From: Fimenecus sp036652055
GTDB lineage: Bacteria > Bacillota > Clostridia > Oscillospirales > Acutalibacteraceae
Assembly: GCA_036652055.1 (NCBI GenBank)
Contig: JAVVWP010000004.1
Location: 1 to 64,000 of the forward strand
Length of the DNA: 64,000 bases
Direction: 5' to 3'
Each line of letters begins with the position of its first letter. Within the stretch, counting starts at the first letter, position 1. This document shows, in pieces, positions 25,497 through 34,082 of this stretch. Below the pieces are notes generated by a model that worked only from the letters and a program-made list of their open reading frames with translations, ran no database searches and was not told where the DNA came from. The position numbers were made by a program, and so were the translations under genes.

Positions 25497-26540
25497 TTAA
25501 ACATCTAATCTTTGCTGCTCATTTTCAGGTATATTAGGATTTTTTATTCCTAAATGCTCATAAGCAAGCGAAGTTACCACTCTACCACGAGGTGTTTTTG
25601 AAATGAAACCTATTTGCATAAGATACGGCTCATAAACATCTTCGATAGTAATAGATTCTTCACCGATTGTCGCAGCTATTGTTTCAAGACCAACTGGACC
25701 TCCATTGTAATTTTTAATCATTGAAGTGAGCAACAATCTATCGATTAAATCAAGACCTAAATGGTCAATTTCCATTCTGCCAAGTGCTATTTTTGCATTG
25801 TCTTCAGTTATTACGCCATTTCCCATTACCTCTGCAAAATCCCTTGCTCTTTTTAAAAGTCTGTTGGCAATTCGTGGCGTTCCTCGAGAGCGTGATGCTA
25901 TTTCGTTTGCACCATTTTCATCAATTGCTATTCCTAAAATGCCTGCACTTCGCTTTACTATTTGGCAAAGCTGCTCTGGCGTATACATCTCAAGCCTTGA
26001 AATAACTCCAAATCTATCACGAAGTGGTGCAGTTAACTGCCCTGCTCTTGTTGTTGCACCAACTAATGTGAATTTCGGTAAATCAAGCCTAATAGAGCGT
26101 GCCGATGGCCCTTTACCGATAATAATATCGAGAGCATTATCTTCCATTGCTGGGTATAAAACTTCCTCAACACTTCTTGAAAGACGATGAATTTCATCAA
26201 TAAACAATACATCACCATCACAAAGGTTAGTAAGAAGTGCTGCTAAATCACCTGGCTTTTCGATTGCAGGGCCAGAAGTAATTCGCATTTGAACGCCCAT
26301 TTCATTGGCAATTATGCCTGCAAGAGTAGTTTTTCCAAGACCAGGAGGGCCATATAACAAAACATGGTCAAGAACCTCGCCTCTACCCTTTGCGGCTTCT
26401 ATATATATTTTTAAGTTTTCCTTAACTTTTTCTTGCCCGATATATTCATTTATAGTATGAGGGCGAAGTGAAACTTCAATGTCTGCATCCTCATTTGTAA
26501 AATCGGGAGTTGTTATTCTGTTTTCGTTTTCTTCATCCAT
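25497..26540 (-). CDS. ruvB: Holliday junction branch migration helicase RuvB
   Basis: About 347 residues. Walker A is YGPPGLGKTTLAG, Walker B LFIDEIHRLS, sensor I ATTRAGQL, and the arginine finger region DRFGVISRLE. The C-terminal winged helix (IEDVYEPYLMQIGFI, TPRGRV) is complete. Hexameric RuvB drives branch migration with RuvA. The ATG at 26540 (MDEENEN) is preferred because AAAGGAA precedes it; the longer reading from 26558 overlaps that site. Third of the ruvC-ruvA-ruvB set. Confidence 0.97.
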   Translation of the reverse strand: MDEENENRITTPDFTNEDADIEVSLRPHTINEYIGQEKVKENLKIYIEAAKGRGEVLDHVLLYGPPGLGKTTLAGIIANEMGVQMRITSGPAIEKPGDLAALLTNLCDGDVLFIDEIHRLSRSVEEVLYPAMEDNALDIIIGKGPSARSIRLDLPKFTLVGATTRAGQLTAPLRDRFGVISRLEMYTPEQLCQIVKRSAGILGIAIDENGANEIASRSRGTPRIANRLLKRARDFAEVMGNGVITEDNAKIALGRMEIDHLGLDLIDRLLLTSMIKNYNGGPVGLETIAATIGEESITIEDVYEPYLMQIGFISKTPRGRVVTSLAYEHLGIKNPNIPENEQQRLDV

Positions 26541-26570
26541 AATAGAATTTCCTTTCACTTTTTCCCGATA

Positions 26571-27179
26571 TTATAACTGCTTTGCAAGTAGTTTTAAGCC
26601 TTGCTTTATTAAATCTTCAACTGAAAGTTCTCTGTCAAGCCTTGAAACTGCGACAGATGCCTCTGATTGAGAATACCCAAGCATTGTAAGTGCGCTGATA
26701 GCCTCGCCACTGTTACCACCTTGTGACGCCATTCCCGCAAGCTCAATTTCAGGAGTTGATGCACTAAGGTCAAGACCTTTTGCAAGCTTGTCTTTAAGCT
26801 CTAAGACCACTCTGTTTGCAATCTTTGGCCCTACGCCCTGTGCTTTTGTGATTGCCTTGCTATCACCTGTTGCTATACTTAAAATCAGCTTTTCAGGTGG
26901 AAGCTCTGAAAGAATTGCAAGCCCTGCTTTTGGGCCTACGCCTGAAACTGTTGTTAAAAGTTTAAAACATTCAAGCTCTTGTTCATCATAAAATCCATAT
27001 AAATCAAGTGCGTCCTCACGAACATTCAAATATGTGTAAAGCGTAATTGTAATTCCTTTTTCGGCTACTTTTTTTAATGTGGTAGCAGTAGTTGAGCATT
27101 TGAATGCAACGCCTGAACAATCAACCGCTATGTTCTGCGAATCAAAATATACTACCTTGCCTGTAATAGAATAAAACAT
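26571..27179 (-). CDS. ruvA: Holliday junction DNA helicase component RuvA
   Basis: A 202-residue protein with the N-terminal OB fold (MFYSITGKVVYFDSQNIAVDC, in part), tandem helix-hairpin-helix motifs (LTTVSGVGPKAGLAIL, AQGVGPKIANRVVLELKDK in part), and the small C-terminal RuvB-binding domain (SALTMLGYSQSEA). It binds four-way junctions and loads RuvB. It lies 24 bases behind ruvC and 30 before ruvB. Confidence 0.97.
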   Translation of the reverse strand: MFYSITGKVVYFDSQNIAVDCSGVAFKCSTTATTLKKVAEKGITITLYTYLNVREDALDLYGFYDEQELECFKLLTTVSGVGPKAGLAILSELPPEKLILSIATGDSKAITKAQGVGPKIANRVVLELKDKLAKGLDLSASTPEIELAGMASQGGNSGEAISALTMLGYSQSEASVAVSRLDRELSVEDLIKQGLKLLAKQL

Positions 27180-27203
27180 TGTTTTCCCTCGTTTTTATGT
27201 ATT

Positions 27204-27713
27204 TTAAATCTTATATTTTTCTGAATTGAGTTTTCCCATTAATGAGCCACTTGAATGAGCATGGCAAATTGCCATTGCAAGGGCGTCTGCTGTATCATCG
27301 GGCTTTGGAATTTTATCTAAATTTAGAATTACCTTTGTCATTTCTTGAACTTGCTTTTTTTCAGCTCTGCCATAGCCCACAACACTTTGTTTAACCTGCA
27401 AAGGAGTATATTCAAACGCCTCTACTCTATTTTTTTGAGCAGCAAGCATAACAACCCCTCTTGCCTGTGCAACATCTATAACTGTTTTTGCATTGGTATT
27501 ATAGAAAAGTTTTTCTATTGCCATTGCCTTTGGAGAATATTTTTTCATTAAAGCGTCAAGCTCATCATAAATAATTTCAATTCTTCGATTAAAATTCATT
27601 CCGGCAGGCGTAGTAACAGCACCAAAATCAAGCACTGTAAATTTATTTGCAATATAGTTTATAACGCCAAAGCCAACAATTGCATAACCTGGATCTATTC
27701 CCAAAATTATCAT
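27204..27713 (-). CDS. ruvC: Crossover junction endodeoxyribonuclease RuvC
   Basis: A 169-residue RNase H-fold nuclease. The four acidic catalytic residues are in place: Asp in GIDPGYA, Glu in AIEKLFY, and the pair in KPDDTADALAMA. It resolves Holliday junctions made mobile by RuvAB. It is the promoter-proximal gene of the run that ends with the ClpE-like gene. RBS is AAAAAGGAAATAAT. Confidence 0.97.
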   Translation of the reverse strand: MIILGIDPGYAIVGFGVINYIANKFTVLDFGAVTTPAGMNFNRRIEIIYDELDALMKKYSPKAMAIEKLFYNTNAKTVIDVAQARGVVMLAAQKNRVEAFEYTPLQVKQSVVGYGRAEKKQVQEMTKVILNLDKIPKPDDTADALAMAICHAHSSGSLMGKLNSEKYKI

Positions 27714-27748
27714 ATTATTTCCTTTTTAATAAAAATTATTATTAAGAA

Positions 27749-27777
27749 ATTTTACCACATATTGAGTTAAATATCAA
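27749..27777 (-). promoter_or_regulatory. Promoter of the ruvC run
   Basis: On the minus strand TTGATA (complement 27772-27777), 17 bases ending TGTGG, then TAAAAT (complement 27749-27754). The SCP2 promoter at 47381-47409 has the same TTGATA ... TGTGGTAAAAT layout. Confidence 0.65.
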
Positions 27778-27786
27778 GGAAAACAG

Positions 27787-27826
27787 AATATAAAGAAGGA
27801 GCTGCCCACATTAATAAGTGAAACAG
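27787..27826 (-). terminator. Probable terminator of the O-antigen ligase-like gene
   Basis: On the minus strand GAGCTG and CAGCTC form a stem around a 20-base AT-rich loop, followed by CTTCTTTATATT. It is the only hairpin between the stop at 27840 and the ruvC promoter. Weak. Confidence 0.45.
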
Positions 27827-27839
27827 CTCATAGTTATAA

Positions 27840-29171
27840 TTATTTTAGAATATATTTTTCGCTTTTAGAATTTTTGTTTTTATTAAAAAGTTTATTGCGT
27901 TCAGAAATCGCAGTAGCGTCATATGTTTCTTTATGCTTTGACGCAACTCGCTTTGTCGCTTCAATAAGCCCAAGTGCTATCATAAAATACATAAGTTCTT
28001 TTGGTGATTGCAATGTATATTCAAACATTGATATTGAAATAAATCCACTAATCATTGATAAATATGCAATTGAAATTCGTTTCCACCAACCGCCACATTT
28101 GAAGATTTTGAAGATGTCAATAAAAATCAAAACAAATACAGATAACAACATTATTAATCCAACAAAGCCTAATTCTGTTGTCATTTCTATAAATAAATTG
28201 TGTGCATGTGGATATGGAATGCTTTTTTCTGCTAAAATAGCGGCTACATTTTCAGTTCCTGCACCAAGCCCTAAAATTGGCCTTTTACCGATTGACTCAA
28301 AGCAAGTGTCCCAAATTGCAAATCTAAATACAGTTGATTCATCTATAAAGGAATCAAACTTTCGCCTTTCTCTAATAACAATAGGTAAAATTCCAGACGA
28401 AACAAGCGAAACTAAAAGCATAGTAATAGCTGTCTTTTTACCAAGGAAAGTAAGCATAATCAGAGAAACAACAACCGCAATTGCAGCACCCCTTGAATAT
28501 GTAAAGAGAATTCCAAGGAAAATAAACACGGTTGCCGTTGTGGCTAAAATTTTTCGCTTTTTTGTACTTGCATAAAAACAAAGGAAAATTGAAAGTGGCA
28601 TTACTATTATTAAAAATGTCGCCAAAATCAAAGGATTGTCAAAAGTTCCTGAAGCTCTGTCTATTATGTATGTGCCTTGAATTTCAAAAGGCAAAACTTT
28701 AAAGATTAAATTGTTAAGATGTGTATAAATTGGGTTTGGGAAAAAATTTTGAAGGTCTATTGCAAGAAAAGACATTTGAAGAACAGCACACAGGCCCGCA
28801 CCTGCTCCTGACGCTGAAAGGCAAAGCAATATGTTTTCAATTTTCTTTTTTGTATCAACAGAATTTGCAACAATTAAATAGCCTAAAAACATTCCCATCC
28901 ATAAAAGCGAAATGGCTGCTGAATAAATTCTCGTCTTTGACCAAACCATAGAAGAAAGCATAAAACACATAAAGACAAAAAAAGTTTTTCCTTGTTTCCC
29001 CATTACTACTTTTCTACCAATGTGTGACCAATTCTTTTTAAATATCGGAAAAAAGAAAAGAATTAAAAATGGCGCAATATACTCTGGTAGCAATCCACCA
29101 ATAAATGCTGTAAGCATTAAAAATTTGTCATATTTATTGTATTCTTTATTTGTAAAAATATCGGGAACCAA
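27840..29171 (-). CDS. O-antigen ligase/Wzy-type polytopic membrane protein
   Basis: A 443-residue protein with about ten or eleven membrane segments. The large extracytoplasmic loop and the motif GLGAGTENVAAI, then PYPHAHNLFIEMTTELGFVGL (in part HAHNLFIEMTTELG), are the hallmark of the Wzy_C/O-antigen-ligase superfamily, in which the H(A)HN region is functional. The protein would join or polymerise undecaprenyl-linked glycans on the outer face of the membrane. Start is TTG at 29171 behind GGGGGGAG. It has its own promoter and no glycan-synthesis neighbours, so its substrate is unknown. A spore-cortex or teichoic-type role cannot be excluded. Confidence 0.8.
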   Translation of the reverse strand: MVPDIFTNKEYNKYDKFLMLTAFIGGLLPEYIAPFLILFFFPIFKKNWSHIGRKVVMGKQGKTFFVFMCFMLSSMVWSKTRIYSAAISLLWMGMFLGYLIVANSVDTKKKIENILLCLSASGAGAGLCAVLQMSFLAIDLQNFFPNPIYTHLNNLIFKVLPFEIQGTYIIDRASGTFDNPLILATFLIIVMPLSIFLCFYASTKKRKILATTATVFIFLGILFTYSRGAAIAVVVSLIMLTFLGKKTAITMLLVSLVSSGILPIVIRERRKFDSFIDESTVFRFAIWDTCFESIGKRPILGLGAGTENVAAILAEKSIPYPHAHNLFIEMTTELGFVGLIMLLSVFVLIFIDIFKIFKCGGWWKRISIAYLSMISGFISISMFEYTLQSPKELMYFMIALGLIEATKRVASKHKETYDATAISERNKLFNKNKNSKSEKYILK

Positions 29172-29220
29172 ATGCTCCCCCCCTAATATTGTTATATATA
29201 CTTATCTAACCAATTTATGT

Positions 29221-29249
29221 ATAATATCATATTTCTTATAAAAATACAA
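29221..29249 (-). promoter_or_regulatory. Promoter of the O-antigen ligase-like gene
   Basis: On the minus strand TTGTAT (complement 29244-29249), 17 bases, TATTAT (complement 29221-29226). Confidence 0.5.
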
Positions 29250-29324
29250 TAAGATTAGCAAGTTATAATAAATTTGTAATATTTATGAAATTTATTACTA
29301 ATTTATGAATTTTTTAAAAAAGCC

Positions 29325-29384
29325 TTGATTTTTTCTGTAAATAGGCTAAAATATATATTAGCACTCAAGGCATAGGAGTGCTAA
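29325..29384 (+). promoter_or_regulatory. groESL promoter with CIRCE operator (HrcA)
   Basis: TTGATT (29325-29330), 16 bases, TAAAAT (29347-29352). A perfect CIRCE inverted repeat follows: TTAGCACTC (29358-29366), 9 bases, GAGTGCTAA (29376-29384). It covers the expected transcription start. HrcA repression of groESL is established for this element; hrcA is not in the window. Confidence 0.95.
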
Positions 29385-29419
29385 TATATTATCTTAATTA
29401 TCTTTTAGGAGGAATTTAT

Positions 29420-29704
29420 ATGACCATTAAACCATTAGCTGACCGAGTTGTTTTGAAAGCAATTGAACTTGAAGAAACAACAAAAAGCGGTATCATTCTT
29501 GCTGCATCAGCTCAAGAAAAGCCCCAAGTTGCTGAGGTTGTCGCAGTTGGTCCAGGCGGAGTTGTTGACGGAAAAGAAGTTACTATGTATGTTAATGTTG
29601 GCGACAGAGTAATTACCGGCAAATACTCAGGCACTGAGGTTAAACTCGACAAAGATGAATTTATTATAGTTCGTCAAGCAGATATTTTAGCAATTGTTGA
29701 ATAA
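29420..29704 (+). CDS. groES: Co-chaperonin GroES
   Basis: A 94-residue co-chaperonin: KPLADRVVLKAIELEETTKSGIILAASAQEKPQ (in part PLADRVVLK, TKSGIILA) with the mobile loop, then VAVGPGG and VKLDKDEFIIVR. Start is the ATG at 29420, seven bases behind AGGAGGAA; an upstream in-frame start at 29378 would add 14 hydrophobic residues and lacks a ribosome binding site. Caps the GroEL ring. Controlled by CIRCE/HrcA and followed after 22 bases by groEL. Confidence 0.98.
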   Translation: MTIKPLADRVVLKAIELEETTKSGIILAASAQEKPQVAEVVAVGPGGVVDGKEVTMYVNVGDRVITGKYSGTEVKLDKDEFIIVRQADILAIVE

Positions 29705-29726
29705 TTTTTAAAGGAGTGTTTTTATT

Positions 29727-31361
29727 ATGGCTAAGCAAATAATTTATGGTGAAGAAGCTCGCAAGGCTCTCCAAACCGGTATCGACAAATTAAGCGATAC
29801 AGTTAAAATCACATTAGGTCCAAAAGGCAGAAATGTTGTTCTTGATAAAAAATACGGTGCCCCACTTATTACTAATGACGGCGTTACTATTGCAAAAGAA
29901 ATTGACCTTGAAAACGCATTTGAAAATATGGGTGCTCAACTTGTTAAAGAAGTTGCAACAAAAACCAATGATGTTGCAGGTGACGGAACTACTACTGCTA
30001 CCCTTTTAGCACAGGCTCTTGTTCGTGAAGGAATGAAAAATGTAGCTGCTGGTGCTAATCCTATGGTTGTTAAAAAAGGAATGCAGATGGCTGTTGATGC
30101 CGCTGTTAAAGCTGTTATTGCTTCTGCACAACCTATTAAAGGTACAGATGACATAGCAAGAATTGCTACTATTTCTGCTTCTGATGAGTTTATTGGCAAA
30201 CTTATTGCAGATGCTATGGAAAAAGTTACTGCCGACGGCGTTATCACTATTGAGGAGTCAAAAACCTCTGAAACATACAGTGATGTTGTTGAAGGAATGC
30301 AATTTGACCGTGGATATATTTCACCTTATATGGTAACTGATACTGATAAAATGGAAGCTGTAATCGATGATGCTTACATTCTTATTACCGACAAGAAAAT
30401 TGCTAATATTCAAGAAATTTTACCTCTACTTGAGCAAATTCTTCAAGCTGGTCAAAAGCTTGTAATAATTGCTGAAGATGTTGAGGGTGAAGCTCTTTCT
30501 ACAATTCTTGTAAACAGACTTCGTGGCACATTTACCTGTGTATGCGTTAAAGCCCCTGGGTTTGGCGACAGAAGAAAAGAAATGCTACAAGATATTGCAA
30601 CTCTTACAGGCGGCGAAGTTATTACTGCTGACCTCGGTCTTGAGCTTAAAGATACAACTATTAATCAACTTGGTCGTGCAAAACAAGTTAAGGTATCAAA
30701 AGAAAATACAATTATTGTTGACGGTGCAGGCGACAGCGATGCTATTAAAGGCAGAGTTAGTCAAATAAGGTCACAAATTGATGTGACTACTTCAGAATTC
30801 GACAGAGAAAAGCTTCAAGAAAGACTTGCAAAGCTTGCAGGTGGTGTTGCTGTTATCCGTGTTGGTGCTGCTACCGAAACTGAAATGAAGGAAAAGAAAC
30901 TTAGAATTGAAGACGCATTAGCTGCTACTAAGGCTGCTATTGAAGAAGGTTCTGTTGCAGGTGGTGGCGTAGCACTTCTTAATGCTATTCCAGCAGTTGA
31001 GGCACTTCTTGCTACTGATGATGCAGATGAAAAAACAGGAATTAAGATTGTTCTTAAAGCAATCGAAGAACCAGCTCGTCAAATTGCTAAGAATGCAGGG
31101 CTTGAAGGTTCTGTAATTATTAATGAGATTGTTAATTCAGGCAAAAAAGGCTATGGCTTTAACTTTGCAACTGAAAAATATGTAGATATGTTTGAAGAAG
31201 GAATTTTAGATCCTGCTAAGGTTACTCGTTCAGCACTTCAAAACGCTTCTTCTGTTGCTGCTATGGTTCTTACTACTGAATCACTCGTAACAGATATTCC
31301 TGACCCTCAGGCAGACGCTGCGGCTGCTGCTGCAATGGCTCAAGGCGGCGGAATGTATTAA
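29727..31361 (+). CDS. groEL: Chaperonin GroEL
   Basis: A 544-residue chaperonin. ATP-site motifs LGPKGRNVVLDKK, NDGVTIAKEI and GDGTTTATLLAQ are intact, as are EDALAATKAAIEEG and GGGVALL. The C-terminus is short (AQGGGMY) and without the long GGM repeat tail. It forms the 14-mer that folds proteins with GroES. RBS is AAAGGAG. Codon use and length are ordinary. Confidence 0.99.
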   Translation: MAKQIIYGEEARKALQTGIDKLSDTVKITLGPKGRNVVLDKKYGAPLITNDGVTIAKEIDLENAFENMGAQLVKEVATKTNDVAGDGTTTATLLAQALVREGMKNVAAGANPMVVKKGMQMAVDAAVKAVIASAQPIKGTDDIARIATISASDEFIGKLIADAMEKVTADGVITIEESKTSETYSDVVEGMQFDRGYISPYMVTDTDKMEAVIDDAYILITDKKIANIQEILPLLEQILQAGQKLVIIAEDVEGEALSTILVNRLRGTFTCVCVKAPGFGDRRKEMLQDIATLTGGEVITADLGLELKDTTINQLGRAKQVKVSKENTIIVDGAGDSDAIKGRVSQIRSQIDVTTSEFDREKLQERLAKLAGGVAVIRVGAATETEMKEKKLRIEDALAATKAAIEEGSVAGGGVALLNAIPAVEALLATDDADEKTGIKIVLKAIEEPARQIAKNAGLEGSVIINEIVNSGKKGYGFNFATEKYVDMFEEGILDPAKVTRSALQNASSVAAMVLTTESLVTDIPDPQADAAAAAAMAQGGGMY

Positions 31362-31384
31362 TAGCTCGATTATGAGTTAAAATT

Positions 31385-31427
31385 AAAACGCTCTGACTAA
31401 ATTTTGGTTTAGTCAGAGCGTTTTTTT
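31385..31427. terminator. Strong bidirectional terminator between groEL and tkt
   Basis: ACGCTCTGACTAAA and TTTAGTCAGAGCGT form a 14-bp stem with a 5-base loop. Seven T follow on the plus strand and AAAA precedes, so it can serve both convergent units. Confidence 0.92.
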
Positions 31428-31438
31428 ATTGTTTAAAA

Positions 31439-32386
31439 TTATGCTTTCATTGCTATTGCTTTTTTTGCTTTTTCTGCAATGTTTTTTGCATCAAGACCAT
31501 AAATATGCAAAAGTTCAACAGCTGGACCAGATTTTCCAAAGACATCTTCAACTCCAACACGAACAACAGGAACTGGAACGGTTTCGCAAATCACTTCACA
31601 AACTGCACCGCCAAGCCCACCGATTATACTATGCTCCTCGGCTGTAACTATTGCACCTGTTTTCTTTGCACTTTCTATTACAAGCTCTCTGTCAATTGGT
31701 TTAATTGTACACATATTAACAACTCTTGCAGAAATGCCTTCGTTTTTAAGCTCTTCTGCTGCCATCATTGCTTCGTTTACCATTAAGCCTGTTGCAATTA
31801 TTGTGACATCAGTTCCCTCGGCAAGGATATTTCCTTTTCCGATTTCAAACTTATAATTTTCATCAAAAACTCTTGGAACTGCTAATCTGCCAAAACGCAT
31901 ATATACAGGGCCTTCATGCTCGGCTGCAGCCATTACGCAGAGCCTTGCTTCAATATCGTCAGCCGGATTTAAAATAATCATATTTGGGATTGAACGCATA
32001 AGCGCAATATCTTCACAGCACTGATGGCTTGCACCATCTTCACCTACTGAAATGCCTGCATGAGTAGCTCCAATTTTTACATTTAAGTTTGTATAAGCAA
32101 TTGAATTTCTAACTTGTTCAAATGCTCTGCCTGCTGCAAACATTGCAAAAGAACTCGCAAATACTGTAAATCCTGTTGCTGCAAGACCTGCTGCAACACC
32201 CATAAGGTTGCTCTCAGCAATACCTACATCTATAAATTTATTTGGAAATGCTTTTTTGAACATTCCTGTTTTTGTGGCGGCTGCAAGATCGGCATCAAGA
32301 ACCAATACCTTATCGTTTTTTTCACCTAATTCAACAAGTGCTTTGCCATAGCCTTCTCTTGTTGCTAATTTAATTATATCTGCCAT
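31439..32386 (-). CDS. Transketolase, C-terminal subunit
   Basis: A 315-residue protein covering the pyrimidine-binding and C-terminal transketolase domains. Readable motifs: GIAESNLMGVAAGLAATG (the conserved glutamate activates thiamine diphosphate), THAGISVGEDGASHQCCEDI (in part), and PVYMRFGRLAVP. Together with the N-terminal subunit encoded just upstream it makes a full transketolase of the pentose phosphate pathway. Split transketolases are common in Clostridia and archaea. It is the last gene of a long leftward run, closed by the terminator shared with groEL. Confidence 0.93.
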   Translation of the reverse strand: MADIIKLATREGYGKALVELGEKNDKVLVLDADLAAATKTGMFKKAFPNKFIDVGIAESNLMGVAAGLAATGFTVFASSFAMFAAGRAFEQVRNSIAYTNLNVKIGATHAGISVGEDGASHQCCEDIALMRSIPNMIILNPADDIEARLCVMAAAEHEGPVYMRFGRLAVPRVFDENYKFEIGKGNILAEGTDVTIIATGLMVNEAMMAAEELKNEGISARVVNMCTIKPIDRELVIESAKKTGAIVTAEEHSIIGGLGGAVCEVICETVPVPVVRVGVEDVFGKSGPAVELLHIYGLDAKNIAEKAKKAIAMKA

Positions 32387-32391
32387 ATCCC

Positions 32392-33234
32392 TTATGCCTC
32401 CAATTCGTTGAGTTTTTCGCTTAATTCTTTCATTGCTATATTATATTGTTCTTCATTTGGTGCTGTTCCGTGCCAAGCACAAGCATCTTCCATAAAAGAA
32501 ACGCCCTTGCCTTTAACAGTTTTCATAACTATTACGGTTGGTTTTCCTTTAGTTTCTTTTGCTTTTTTAACAGCCTTTTCAAGCTCGGTCATACAATGCC
32601 CACAGCACTCAATAACATTCCAGTTAAATGCTGCAAATTTTTCACCTATTGGATATGGTGCATTAACCTCTTCACAAGTACCGTCAATTTGAAGGTTATT
32701 GTTATCAACAAATGCGAGAAGATTGTCAAGATTTCTATTGCCTGCAAACATTGCTGCTTCCCAAACTTGACCTTCTTCGATTTCGCCATCACCGAGGATT
32801 GTATAAACTCTATAATCCTTATTTTGAAGCTTTGCTCCAAGTGCCATTCCTACTGCTGCTGAAACACCTTGACCGAGTGAGCCTGTACTCATATCAACGC
32901 CAGGTATCTTGTCCATATTAGGATGCCCTTGAAGATATGAATTGCTCTTTCTAAGTGTTTTTAAATCTTCAACAGGAAAATATCCTTTAAGTGCCAAGGT
33001 TGCATAAAGTGCAGGTGCAGCATGACCTTTTGAAAGAACAAGTCTATCTCTGTTGTCCATTTTTGGATTTTTTGGGTCAACATTCATTTCCACATTATAA
33101 AGATAAGAAAGAACATCGCAAATTGAAAGTGAGCCACCTGGATGCCCCGCCTTTGCATTATACACCCCTTCGATTACGCCCATTCTCGCTTTCGTAGCAA
33201 AAATCTTTAGCCCTTTTTTTGTTTTGTCGTCCAT
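32392..33234 (-). CDS. Transketolase, N-terminal subunit
   Basis: A 280-residue protein holding the thiamine diphosphate-binding domain. GHPGGSLSICD, LSKGHAAPALYATL and GSLGQGVSAAVGMA are typical, and the ThDP signature runs GDGEIEEGQVWEAAMFA to VDNNNLQIDG. It needs the C-terminal subunit encoded five bases downstream. RBS AGGAGGA precedes the ATG. The HAD gene ends five bases before it. Confidence 0.93.
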   Translation of the reverse strand: MDDKTKKGLKIFATKARMGVIEGVYNAKAGHPGGSLSICDVLSYLYNVEMNVDPKNPKMDNRDRLVLSKGHAAPALYATLALKGYFPVEDLKTLRKSNSYLQGHPNMDKIPGVDMSTGSLGQGVSAAVGMALGAKLQNKDYRVYTILGDGEIEEGQVWEAAMFAGNRNLDNLLAFVDNNNLQIDGTCEEVNAPYPIGEKFAAFNWNVIECCGHCMTELEKAVKKAKETKGKPTVIVMKTVKGKGVSFMEDACAWHGTAPNEEQYNIAMKELSEKLNELEA

Positions 33235-33239
33235 TTTTG

Positions 33240-34082
33240 TTAGTCCTCCTTATAAACATTCATTATATATTGAAGCAAATCTGAAACTGCACCTTTGTTA
33301 CAATGGCACGCTTCAAACTTTGCGATTTCATGCATTCCTTTTGGCGCTTGTTTGCAACAAGCAGGAAGATACACACTTTTTAGCATTTCATAATCATTGA
33401 AATAATCGCCGATAGCCGCAGTGTGTTTATAGTCTACACCTAATATTTCCGCTACCTTCATTACTCCGACACCCTTATGAACTCCGCCATCTAACATTTC
33501 AAATGAGGCAATGGAAGATGACATAAAATTCACATTTGGTGCTTCTATTGATAAAAGATATTTTTTAACTTCGCTTATCAGGTTTGGCATTCCCATAAAT
33601 ATAACCTTTGCCCAACCATTAGTAGGCACCTCGCCTATCGTGCAATGCTTTGACGGCGTTTTGTCAACCAAGAGCATTGCTCCTACAAAAAGATGTGCGT
33701 TAATGCAATACATCATATCTTTTGTAACGATTTCAACTTCAACTGATGGAAATTTTTTTATAACTGACTTTGTAAGCAAAACGCCTTCTTCATTTATCTC
33801 TTTGAACCAAAGCATTTTTTCAGTATTATAATCATAAACGCCTGCACCATTAAAAAGTACAACAGGTGTTTTTGAAATTGGTAAGCTTTCAAAGGTTTTT
33901 CGCATTGAATTTGGATTTCTGCCAGAGGCTAATGTGAAGTTTCCCTTTTTTTCAACAACAAACTCTGTTATTGCATCAAGATTTTTCTTTGGCAAATATC
34001 TTAATTTATTGTTTAATGTTCCGTCAATATCAGTCGCAACCAGCCAATTTGAAAAATCAGTTTTTTGCTTGTTTTCACTCAC
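33240..34082 (-). CDS. HAD superfamily hydrolase, Cof-type
   Basis: A 280-residue phosphatase. Motif I is ATDIDGTLNN with the nucleophile and acid aspartates, motif II near TLASGRN, and motif IV AIGDYFNDYEM. A C2-type cap lies between. Such enzymes hydrolyse sugar phosphates or similar small phosphoesters; the substrate is not predictable. It overlaps rluD by four bases. Confidence 0.85.
   Translation of the reverse strand: MSENKQKTDFSNWLVATDIDGTLNNKLRYLPKKNLDAITEFVVEKKGNFTLASGRNPNSMRKTFESLPISKTPVVLFNGAGVYDYNTEKMLWFKEINEEGVLLTKSVIKKFPSVEVEIVTKDMMYCINAHLFVGAMLLVDKTPSKHCTIGEVPTNGWAKVIFMGMPNLISEVKKYLLSIEAPNVNFMSSSIASFEMLDGGVHKGVGVMKVAEILGVDYKHTAAIGDYFNDYEMLKSVYLPACCKQAPKGMHEIAKFEACHCNKGAVSDLLQYIMNVYKED

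Noticed and set aside
25726..26190. Rightward 154-codon open frame
   Set aside because: Shadow of ruvB on the opposite strand, with composition explained by ruvB codons.
27874..28575. Rightward 233-codon open frame
   Set aside because: It is antisense to the O-antigen ligase-like gene, whose frame has clear membrane and Wzy_C features; no start signal is seen.
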